Positions 55,061 to 64,000 of a stretch of 64,000 nucleotides of DNA are shown here, piece after piece. The stretch comes from Chalara sp. BL73 (Eukaryota; Ascomycota; Leotiomycetes; Helotiales), in contig CAKJVC010000012.1 in the NCBI GenBank assembly GCA_918026815.1, positions 1,364,001 through 1,428,000 on the forward strand, given 5' to 3'. The stretch's first letter is position 1; the number at the start of each line of letters is the position of its first letter. A program made the translations under genes and the position numbers. Below the pieces are notes generated by a model, which saw only the letters and a program-made list of their open reading frames with translations, was not told where the DNA came from and ran no database searches.

Positions 55061-56495
55061 ATGACCACACCCGTGCTTCTCACGACTATTTTCAATCCAG
55101 CGCCACAATGTTTCACAGATTATTATATGTACACGACGCAAACAACATACACCTATTATGTCCTAGGCCCGTCATCAACTAGCAGTGTGATAAATCTTTG
55201 ATTAATTGATTAAAAACGGCTATTAATCATAATCATGATTAACAAAAAATCTATAAATCATAATCATGATTAACTAATCACGATTAATCATGATTATGAT
55301 TAATTAATCAAGTGGTCAAAGCGTCAAACTAAAAGAGAAGGCGGTGACTTAAAAAAAGAAAGCGGTGAATAGTTCTGCCGGCGTAACTTTTGAACCACCA
55401 GGTAATTGTGTTTAAAATCGGTTTTAATTTATTAATAATAGTAATTAATAATTATAGCTTTAATTAACTTTTAATAATTGATTTTTACTAATTGATTTTT
55501 ACTAATCGACTATTACGAATCGATTTTTATTAATTGACTTTTATTAGGTTGATTAGTTATGATTAATCATGATTAATCAAATTCTATTAATCAAACTAAT
55601 CAACGCTTTCTATTAATCATAATCATGATTAACTAATCATGATTAATTGATTAGCATTGATTAGTTGATTAGTTTTTTTATCACACTGTCAACTAGCCTC
55701 TGCCAGCCATCAGGCTGGGACTCGACGTCACAATACTTCTCCCCAGGAATCTGTCCCAGCGGCTACAGCATTGCCTGTTCCTCGACCATCAACGCTGGGA
55801 CAGTAACGGAGACGCGAGCAACATGCTGCCCAACAAGCTGGGCTTGCCAAGTTGGTGGTGACAGCGGGCTCCTCCCCTGGTTCTCCACCATCTCATGCAC
55901 GATTACCGCAGACATTGCGGTTACGACGCGCATCAGGCCGATTACGTTTATTGACAGCGGCAGCACGACGATCTTCCCGGGCACAATTGATTACGGGTTG
56001 AATGCGTTGGGGGTCTCGATTCGGTACCAGAGTACGGATTTCGCAAGCACAACGTCGAGTAAGACTACGACCACGCCCACGCTCACGCACACCCTCCTGC
56101 CCCCGTTCAGTAACAGTGCGGGACAAACAAGCTCTAGTCAGTCAGGAACATCAATGGGTAATGGCTCGGGGCCAAATCTGCCGCATTCGACCTCTCTATC
56201 GACGAGGGCAAAGGCAGGAATAGGTGCGGGAGTTGGGGTAGCCGCCTCGCTTGTGCTTGCAATCGCAATCTTCTTTATTGCTCGACGCCGAAAACGAAAT
56301 GGTGCAGATCCAGGTGGAGCTAAGGGTACAGAGCATTTTGAAAGTTATAAGCCGGTGGAGATTGGCAGTGGGGTGAGGTCGCCCCGTTCTGAATTGGAGG
56401 GGCTGCCGTTGAGCGAGGTGCAGGGGACGCCGGTGGAGCAGTATGCGGTTCGGAGGGACCAAGTGCTATGCCGTAGTTGCATAGCTAAGGAGTAG
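55061..56495 (+). pseudogene. Single-pass membrane protein gene interrupted by a hAT-type MITE
   Basis: Start at 55061 (MTTPVLLTTIFNPAPQCF). The frame reaches PSSTS at the 8-bp duplication, then resumes at 55697 with LCQPSGWDSTSQYFSPG once the MITE is removed, in phase. The extracellular part is Cys-rich (CQPSGW, CPSGYSIAC, TETRATCCPTSWAC), followed by a Ser/Thr-rich stretch, a transmembrane helix (AGVGVAASLVLAIAIFFIA, near 56240-56290), a basic stop-transfer RRRKR and a cytoplasmic tail ending IAKE and TAG at 56495. The layout resembles fungal cell-surface sensor-like proteins. With the MITE the frame hits stops, so this allele is probably dead; all else is intact. Confidence 0.8.
55183..55688. 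mobile_element. 506-bp hAT-type MITE
   Basis: TIR CAGTGTGATAAA at both ends and an exact 8-bp duplication TCAACTAG at 55175-55182 and 55689-55696, the length typical of hAT elements. The interior is AT-rich and packed with ATTAATCATGATTAAT-type palindromes in both orientations near each end. No coding capacity. Confidence 0.92.
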
Positions 56496-56629
56496 ATGGT
56501 TTATCAGTAGGCATGGATCCAGGGTTTGAATTCCTTCCATGGAGTTGTTCTTGTCCATTTTCCAGGCAGCCTTACCTCCGAAGGATAGATAGGAGGAATA
56601 AAAAGACGACTAGGCATACCTACCAAATC

Positions 56630-57075
56630 TGTAACAGCCAGGATCCGTTCAAGACTTCGGATATGGGATAGGCTTCCTTACGAGAGTGATTAAAGTTTTC
56701 AATAGCAGTACCTTCAGGGCTGCAAACGGCTTGCCCAGCTTATGGCCAGCCACAGGCCTGCAGTTACAGCAGCTACAAGCTTACAGCCATTATAAGGGCG
56801 TATGACCTAGTCTGTCGTGGGCTTAGCTGCCAGAGTACTTTCGGGGATGCTAAATTCACAAGCTTATGACACTGTAGGACCCCGTCGAAGGGCAAAGGAT
56901 ACAAAAGAAAGCTAGAACTCTTTGGAGGAGGGAAAGCTTGAGTCTTTCATAGATTCATAGGCCTATATTTCATATCAATACTATTACTTTTACATTTGCC
57001 AGTCACGTGTCTATACAACATACGCGTCCTTACCCGCTATATTGCAATCCCTCCTGCTGCCTTCTGTTTGTTACA
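56630..57075 (-). repeat. R3 solo LTR-like repeat, 446 bp
   Basis: Reverse orientation: TGTAACAGCC at 56630 to CTGTTTGTTACA at 57075, terminal TGTAACA/TGTTACA. Longest R3 copy in the window. Flanks AAATC/TTAGG do not match. Confidence 0.7.
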
Positions 57076-57230
57076 TTAGGGCTTGACAGTAAAAGTTTTT
57101 GTCACGTTATATTTGGATAACAGAGAGTATGAATAGGCCGTTTTCTAGTAGTTTCTTATCGAAAATAGTGATAAGTAAGCACTATCCGAGTCCTTTGCAT
57201 TAAGGCCAATGCATAATGGCAATATTAAAG

Positions 57231-60200
57231 CTACACTTTAACTAATTCTTCAAAGAAAAGAGCTTGAAGACCATAAAAGTCCTCAGGTTCATATGCATTA
57301 TACGCCATCAAGATTCGCTCTACTTCTTCATGCTTATTCAATACTGCTAGCTGTAGACTAGTACAACCAGATCGGTTTACTATATCTGTAATCGCTCCAT
57401 TCTCAAGCAGCAGCCTAACAACAGCTTCGTGGCCCCTCTGAGCAGCCCATGATAGCGGCGTCTGGCCGTATTTGTCGTCTTGTAAGTCGACATCGACTTT
57501 TCCTGTGCTAAGCAACAGCCTGACAACAGCTTCATGCCCACTCCAGGCAGCCCGCGATAGCGGCGTCTGGCCAGACTCGTCTTGTAAGTCGACATCGGCT
57601 TTTCCTGTGTTAAGCAGTAACATGACAACAGCTTCATGCCCATTCCAAGCAGCCCGCAATAGCGGCGTCTGGCCAGACTCGTCTTGTGAATTGACATCGA
57701 CTTTTCCTGTGTCAAGCAACAGCCTGACAATAGTTTCACGCTCATTTTTAGCAGCCCGCAATAGCGGCGTCTGGCCAGACTTATCTTGTGAGTTGACATC
57801 GACTTTTTCTGTGTCAAGCAACAGCCTAACAATAGCTTCATGCCTATTCTCAACAGCCCACGATAGCGGCGTTCGGCCAAACTCGTCTTGTAAGTCGACA
57901 TCGACTTTTCCTGTGTCAAGCAACCGCCCGACAATAGCTTCATGCCCTCTCCAAGCAGCCCACGATAGCGGCGTTCGGCCAAACTTATCTTGCGAGTCGA
58001 CATCGGCTTTTCCTGTGTCAAGCAACAGCTTGACAATAGCTTCATGCCCATTTTTAGCAGCTAACAATAGCGGCGTTCGGCCAGACTTGTCTTGTAAGTC
58101 GACATTAACTTTGCCCGTGTTAAGCAATAGCATGACAATAGCCTCATGCCCAGTCTGAGCAGCCCGCGATAGCGGCGTTTGGCCAGACTCGTCTTGTAAG
58201 TCGATATCGACTTTTCCCGTGTCAAGCAACAGCCTGACAATAGCTTCACATCCATTCTCAGCAGCCCGCGATAACGGCGTTTGGCCGGAGCTATCTTGTG
58301 AGTCGACATTGACTTTGTCTGTGTCAAGCAACAGCCTGACAATAGCTTCACGCCCACTCCAAGCAGCCCATGATAGCGGCGTCTGGCCGTACTCGCTGTC
58401 TCGCGAGTCAATATCGACTTTCCCTGTGTCAAGCAACAACCTGACTACAGCTTCGCGTCCATTCTTAGCAGCCCACAATAGCAGCGTTTGGCTGTACTTG
58501 TCTCGTGAGCCGACATCGGCTTTTCCTGTGTCAAGCAACAGCCTGACAACAGCTTCGCGTTTATTCTTAGCAGCCCACAATGGCAGCGTCTGGCCGGACT
58601 TGTCGCAGTCGATATTAACTTTGCCTGTGTCAAGCAGTAGCCTGACAACAGCTTCGCGTCCGTTCTCAGCAGCCCACGATAGAGGCGTCTGGCTGGACTT
58701 GTCTCGTAAGTCGATATCAGCTTCGCCTGTATCAAGCAACAGCCTGACAACAGCTTCATGCCCATTCTGAGCAGCGCACAGTAGCGGCGTCTGGCCAGAC
58801 TCGTCTTGTAAGTCGACATCGACTTTGCCTGTGTTAAGCAATAGCATGACAATAGCTTCATGCCCAGTCTGAGCAGCCCGCGATAGCGGCGTCTGGCCAG
58901 ACTCGTCTTGTAAGTCAACATCGGCTTTGCCCGTGTTAAGCAGTAACATAACAACAGCTTCATGCCCATTCCAAGCAGCCCCTAATAGCGGCGTCTGGCC
59001 AAACTCGTCTTGTGAATTGACATCGACTTTTCCTGTGTCAAGCAACAGCCTGACAATAGTTTCACGCCCATTTTCAGCAGCCAATAATAGCGGGGTTTGG
59101 CCAGACTTATCTTGTGAGTTGACATCTACTTTTTTTGTGTCGAGCAACAGCTTAACAATAGCTTCATGCCCATTCTCAGCAGCCAATAATAGCGGCGTTT
59201 GGCCAGACTTGTCTTGTGAGTTGACATCTACTTTTTTTGTGTCGAGCAACAGCTTAACAATAGCTTCATGCCCATTCTCAGCAGCCCACGATAGCGGCGT
59301 TTCGCCGGACTTGTCTTGTGAGTCAATATCGACTTTTCCTGTGTCAAGCAACAGCCTGACAACAGCTTCATGCCCATTTTCAGCAGCCAGCGATAGCGGC
59401 GTTTGGCCGGACTCGTCTTGTAAGTCGATATCGACTTTTCCTGTGTCAATCAACAGCCTGACAACAGCTTCATGCCCATTCTCAGCAGCCCACGATAGCG
59501 GTGTTCTACCATGACTATCCTGGATGATGAAATGCCTCTGATCCAGTAGAATATTTATCGCACTTTTAATGCCGAAATACGCGGCTGTGTGCAGTCCTGT
59601 CATTTGTCTCGGGAAATCCTCACTATATTTTGAATGCTTAAAATAACTTCTTTGAGCCATTAAAGCCTGGATTGATGCTTCCAAATTGTGTTCAAAACAC
59701 AGGAAGTTAACAATTTCATGACTTGAAAATGAAGCTACCCTCGCGTGGTGTCCCCAGTTCTGTGCGGCATAGTTATACAATACATGAAACCGAAGCCGCT
59801 CCTCAAATTCAGCATCTGAACAGCATGGACCACTATCAAATGAACGAAAAGAAAGATATGTGATACAAGTTTTTGTTATAGCAACTTCTGCTTCCGGGAA
59901 CCATTTATGTTGCGTTCGTTTGAAGTATTCTTGCGTTGTGTAATGGACTAAACGAATGATTCTGCTTTCTTCGTCGATCGTGACGAGTCCAGCGCATGCC
60001 GCAATTATATCTCCTACTTGGGACAGATTCTCTACATCAAGTTGTGTTTCTCCAGGCTCGACCGCAAGAGCGTGCTGAAGCTCAGCCGTCGTTAACGGCC
60101 GCTTTGCGCAGATGATCCAATAAAGCACTTGTTTTGCAAGATCTTCTTCGTCTGAAAGTTGACCTTCGATTCTTTCCATTGCTTCCTTGTATGCGTAGTC

Positions 60201-61695
60201 ATATGCTTCGGACCCAGTTACAAGCTTGCTCAGAGCAGTACGAACAGCTTTTGGGGACCTTTTCCCTTTCAAAGAGTTGAGATAAAGCTGTGCAAGCAGA
60301 AACCTATAAAACGTAAGTATTAGCGTTACCTACCAAAGCTCCAAAAAAAACTTACATGCCATCAACAACTTTTACAATTTCACATTTCACTTCGTTTTTC
60401 AGTTCTAAATTATCTCGTACGAATTTCGGAAGCAACAATAAATGGCCATCTAGGTATCTCTGGACATCCTGCTCGCTCGCTCGAATTTCTAAATGTATGC
60501 TACTTTTGAATGTTTCATCAACTTCCGGAAGAAACCTCGAAGTCGCAAATAAATTGGTTTGACATTTTGCCTGAAGATCAAAAAGCTCTGACAAAAGCTC
60601 CGTTCGGCAGCCATCAGACACTTGGCATTCGTCCAGAGCATCAATAATAATAAAAACTCTCGAGAATGTAGAAGCTGCATGCCGCAATGTTTTCAATATT
60701 TCATCTTTTGTTGGTCGAGACCGCTTTTTTGAATGTTGGTCGTAAAAAGATTTTATGTTATTTAGCAAAGACACTGTACTTTGGCTAAGCTGCTTCAGCA
60801 GGTTTGCAAGAAGGTCGTCAATTTTTTGTTCGTCTTGCCGTTTAAAATTGCAATAAACATAAGCCAGCCCAACATTTTCGTTAGCAAAACGTATACTAAG
60901 GTCATTAATTACGATTGCTGTCAGGATTGTTTTGCCAGCACCAGGGATCCCGGGGCAGAATAACGTTTTTTCTTTTACTCCTACCCATTCTTGATATTCC
61001 GCCGCATTTAGCAGCCACTGGCCGGTTCCCGACTCCCGTCTACGGATGAAGTCATGCTGCTGAGAAGCACAATCGATCGGAGAGAGCCAGTCAAGGATAG
61101 CTTGCTCTTCTTTGCTTTTCTGCCACGATGTAGACTGGTCAACACCGCTTCGAATAGCTAGTAACGCATTAGTGTCTGTTTGGTGCCATTGCTGCTGCTC
61201 TTTTCTTGCTTCGCTGGCTTCTTTGTAAGTGCTTGCTGCAATCACTGCAGTATCGATTGAAAGCATATTGTTCAGGATTTGACACTGCCGGCTGAGATTT
61301 TCAACCGAATCTCGAGTATCTTTGGCTAGAAATGCTCCTTTCAACCTCTCCCAGCTCAGTCGATGGCTCTGCCCCTTCTTTGTAAGTTCTTTCACCAAGG
61401 CTTCTAGGTTGTTTTGACAAAGGTCCAGCATAAATCTTGTTTCAGTCTTCGGGGCATTAGCACCTAGCTGTGAAAGAATAAGTGACGGTCGATTGTGGAA
61501 TGCTGCTGCGAAATCTGGATTGAGAAGAAGGTTTGTATTTGTTTCGGACAATACAGTTTTCAAGGTCGCCAGCTCAGCCATAAATGCTTTGACATTGTCT
61601 GGTGCATCTTTCCAGTCCAAGCCGACTTGAACTACGGCTTTGGTGATCTGAATCGTTAAACTAATAACGCCGACAATGCCAAAAGGATCCGTCAT
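57231..61695 (-). CDS. NLR-like STAND receptor: HeLo-like - NACHT - ankyrin repeats
   Basis: Exon 1 61695-60356, intron 60304-60355 (52 bp, GTAAGT..TATAG), exon 2 60303-57231; 1,470 residues. I prefer the ATG at 61695 (MTDPFGIVGVISLTIQI), where the HeLo-like/STAND N-terminal domain normally begins; an upstream ATG at 61797 adds 34 residues. This domain (about residues 1-190) is the membrane-targeting death effector in related receptors. NACHT: Walker A GIPGAGKT at about 249-256, Walker B IIIDALDEC around 350. Ankyrins run from about 682 to 1,440: some 23 units of which about 21 are near-identical 34-residue repeats ([20 protein letters not shown]). The intron sits at the same codon and phase (VDGM|FLLA) as in the NLR at 3.5 kb. 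No stops. Confidence 0.9.
57400..59600 (-). repeat. 102-bp tandem ankyrin-coding array
   Basis: About 21 consecutive 102-bp units. A block of three units near 58.9-59.05 kb (ending AAWNGHEAVVMLLLNTGKAD) recurs near 57.55-57.75 kb, so multi-unit segments have been copied. Variable residues cluster after TPL and around the A-A-x-x-G turn. Confidence 0.88.
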
Positions 61696-61797
61696 GACAA
61701 AAAATGATCCGTTCTCGATAGGAAAATCTGCGAATGCTATGCGACTTTTTGATAATCGCGGTGTCAAGGCTTTATCTCGATGTTGCAAATTTGACAT

Positions 61798-62174
61798 ACG
61801 AACTGAAAGTTGACATTATCAAGCCGTAGTTACCTATGTGGCTGAGTTGGACACCTCCTCGCGTGGCTGAGCCATATTAGGCACACCCGCAGCCATACTC
61901 GGATGCAGCAACTTCCAGTTAAGGCACGTCATAAATTATTCACCCTACCGTACTTTGATGCTGGAAATTCTTGCTGGGAATGGTGTTACAGTAGAGTAGA
62001 ACAATGTTGTCTACAGTCAATTTAAAATGGTGCCGCGTCCAGATCTGCGACCCCAATCTGTGGGGCTCCGACCACCCATGCACAGACCCCAAAGGAAGCC
62101 ACATGTCTTTTGAGCCAACAACATCCGAAGCAATATGATACAATAATTCGCGCCATTGCAAACCACTCCACAGG
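61798..62174. other. Intergenic region between receptors
   Basis: Contains a local direct repeat (GTGGCTGAGTTGG / GTGGCTGAGCCAT near 61835-61875). Presumed promoter of the minus-strand receptor; no site assigned. Confidence 0.35.
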
Positions 62175-62492
62175 ATGGCCCCAAATCTTGCAGATTCTCA
62201 ACATGCTCAAATTCATGACATGCTCCCTGCTAATTGTCCTATTGCTGAAATAGCTAATGATGTTGATTGCAGTGAACGTTCCGTCTATGTGATAAGTTAT
62301 CAGTGGTGCTTCTGTAGTACAACTAGGCTATGGTGTACAGCCACAAATGTCTGGAAAATAGACCCCGCTTTAACTAAAAAAACTGGCGACGCACAATTCG
62401 CCTTTTACTCTAAATCCTTCAATAACTTAAACGCTGTAATATATAGCAAGCTTATAGCCAGCTCAACAAAAAGCCCAAAATTAAAACTATAA
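62175..62492 (+). mobile_element. Truncated Tc1/mariner transposase N-terminus
   Basis: ATG at 62175; MAPNLADSQHAQIHDML then CPIAEIANDVDCSERSVYVI, the same HTH type as the remnant at 1.08 kb (MAPQLNAAQH.., CSVRAVQRI). The following residues are not catalytic, and an R6 copy starts at about 62378, suggesting that R6 is the 3' tail of this transposon family. Confidence 0.65.
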
Positions 62493-62626
62493 AATAGCGC
62501 AGCATTTCAAGTAATTGTATTAGTAGTTTTACAATTATTATGGAAAATAGCCAATTGTACAAAAATGTGAAATTTTGACGGGGTTATCACGTAGCCCAGG
62601 AAAAAACTTGGCACAGGCTAACATTT
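62378..62626 (+). repeat. R6 repeat, copy 3
   Basis: Same core (TTCAATAACTTAAACGCTGT, TAATTGTATTAGTAGTTTTA, end TTGGCACAGGCTAA) without the R1/R2 insertions of the 54.2-54.9 kb copy, so it represents the uninterrupted state. Confidence 0.7.
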
Positions 62627-62898
62627 CCGAACCGCAAAATTATTTCAAAACCGCATTTTCTACGGTTGGCATGCAGCCGAGGCCACGCGAATCGCATACC
62701 CCGCGACGCCCGGAGGCTCGGCAAAAAATTAAAAATTGATGTGGCCTGAAGGTAGATACAAGCTCGCCTAGGAGGAATGGATTCAGCCTCGTGAGGCTGA
62801 GTACAGTCGACATATCTGCGAAGCCAGCAAGCAATATTCTCTCATTCTTCACTGCTCTCAAACCTGCTTTCCCGTGTACATGACACAGTGATGTCACG
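62627..62898. other. Presumed promoter of the third receptor
   Basis: Non-coding on the plus strand; the minus frame 62640-62954 overlaps the receptor start antisense and is not supported. Confidence 0.35.
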
Positions 62899-64000
62899 AT
62901 GAGCTTTGGCTTTAGCACTGGCGATTTTCTCGCGGCAATCCAGCTGGCCAACAAGATCCGGAAAGAATTCGCAGATGCGCCGAGTCAATTCAAGGCGATT
63001 TCAGATGAGTACGTTATTTAAACGGAAGTCCGATCACCACTAACTATTATACTTAAATAGGGTTAGAAGTCTCTCGATCGTCCTTCAAGATGCCGACGTT
63101 GTCTTTCCGAATCGGGAGCTTAACAACGACCAAAAGAAAGACTTGGAAGACATCGATCAAGGTTGCCGAAATGTTCTCGACGAGCTACAACAAACACTTG
63201 ACAAAAACAGCGAGCTTAGTTCTCCTGAAAGTGGGAGTGTCGGCAAGAGAATCAAAAGAGTGTGGAAGAGGCTTAAGTGGAAGCCAGAGGATATCGACGA
63301 GCTACGGGGTCGTATTAACACCAGCATTGGCCTCTTAACCGCATTCAACGGACGACTTACTCGAGACAACGTGGTGAAGTTAGTACAGCACCAAGAAGAT
63401 CAAGGGCGTCGAGCTGTCCTCGAATGGCTCACCTCAATTGACTATGCTCCTCAGCAAAACGACTTCATTGCTCGGCGACAGGCAGGAACTGGCCAATGGC
63501 TTCTTGATTCCACAGAGTACCAATCCTGGCGAGAGACAAACAAACAGACGTTATTCTGTCCTGGAATTCCAGGCGCAGGGAAGACAATTCTCACTTCCAT
63601 TATAGTAGAAGAGCTCACTACACAGTTTTCTGACGACCCAACTATTGGCATCGCTTATATCTACTGCAATTTCCGGCGTCAGGACGAGCAGAAGATTGAC
63701 GACTTGCTCGCGAGCTTGCTAAAACAGCTAGCTGAGAGCCAGCCGTCTCTACCAAGCACTGTGAAAGAGCTTTATGATCGACATAAGACGAAACGGACGC
63801 GGCCATCCCTCGAGGAGATTTCTAGATCTCTCCAGGCCGTTACTACGCTATATTCCAGAGTCTTTCTTATCGTTGATGCACTTGATGAATGCCAAGTCTC
63901 TAATAGCTGTCGAAAAAGACTCTTATCAGAGATGTTCAGCCTTCAGGCTAATCACAGGGTGAACCTCTTTGCGACTTCAAGGTTCATACCGGAAATCACT
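62899..64000 (+). CDS. NLR-like STAND receptor, 5' part (N-terminal helical domain - NACHT)
   Basis: Exon 1 62899-63008 ([20 protein letters not shown]), intron 63009-63060 (52 bp, GTACGT..AATAG, ACTAACT branch), exon 2 from 63061, open to the window edge. The phase 2 junction gives [15 protein letters not shown]. The N-terminal domain (about 1-130) is the MSFGF..GDF..A type found on fungal STAND proteins, distinct from both PNP_UDP and HeLo-like domains. The NACHT entry is [20 protein letters not shown], Walker A GIPGAGKT and Walker [14 protein letters not shown]. The core is close to that of the two other receptors. The repeat domain lies beyond the window. No lesions are seen. Confidence 0.88.

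Noticed and set aside
57472..59514. Long open frames on the plus strand opposite the ankyrin array
   Set aside because: They repeat with the same 102-bp period and encode Ser/Thr-rich shadows of the ankyrin units; no domain, and the minus frame is clearly the gene.

Overview
The window is from a filamentous ascomycete (Pezizomycotina). The evidence is short introns (43-67 bp) with GT..AG ends and CTAAC-type branch sites, HET-domain genes, STAND/NLR-like receptors, fungal kinase-like genes, and transposons carrying RIP-style C-to-T/G-to-A decay. I cannot name the species. It looks like an accessory, repeat-rich, immunity-like region: few housekeeping genes are present and the recognisable ones (pyruvate kinase, a Cps1-like glycosyltransferase) are broken fragments.

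Layout. 0-3.2 kb: the 3' end of a HET gene, an internally deleted Tc1/mariner transposase and two decayed conserved genes. 3.5-7.5 kb: a PNP_UDP-NACHT-ankyrin receptor. 8-14.2 kb: sparse sequence with solo-LTR fragments, a small Cys-rich protein and an intact kinase-like gene. 14.2-18 kb: a kinase-TPR fusion and a decayed kinase-like gene. 18.1-22.4 kb: a complete Mutator-like element (171-bp TIRs, 9-bp target duplication) with three further elements nested in it. 23.3-31.3 kb: a HET pseudogene split by a 174-bp solo LTR, then degraded pseudogenes. 31.5-36.6 kb: a small gene and a many-exon secreted SGNH esterase with FG-GAP repeats. 36.6-57.1 kb: a transposon graveyard dominated by two 5,902-bp chromodomain Ty3/gypsy elements in opposite orientation, one of which splits a piggyBac-like transposase gene; a hAT-type MITE splits a membrane-protein gene. 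57.2-64 kb: a HeLo-like-NACHT-ankyrin receptor and the 5' part of a third NACHT receptor with another N-terminus.

How it fits together (inference): three NACHT receptors with related cores carry three different N-terminal domains, and they sit with HET genes and a kinase-TPR fusion. That is the expected composition of a fungal non-self-recognition locus. Near-identical 34-residue ankyrin and 42-residue TPR units suggest rapid repeat turnover. Around them, transposons inserted into one another and into genes, leaving exact target-site duplications from which the insertion order can be read. Repeat families named here: R1 (about 174-bp solo LTR), R2 (about 230-250 bp), R3 (about 400-446 bp), R4 (gypsy-like LTR fragment), R5 (unclassified dispersed repeat) and R6 (Tc1/mariner-linked tail).
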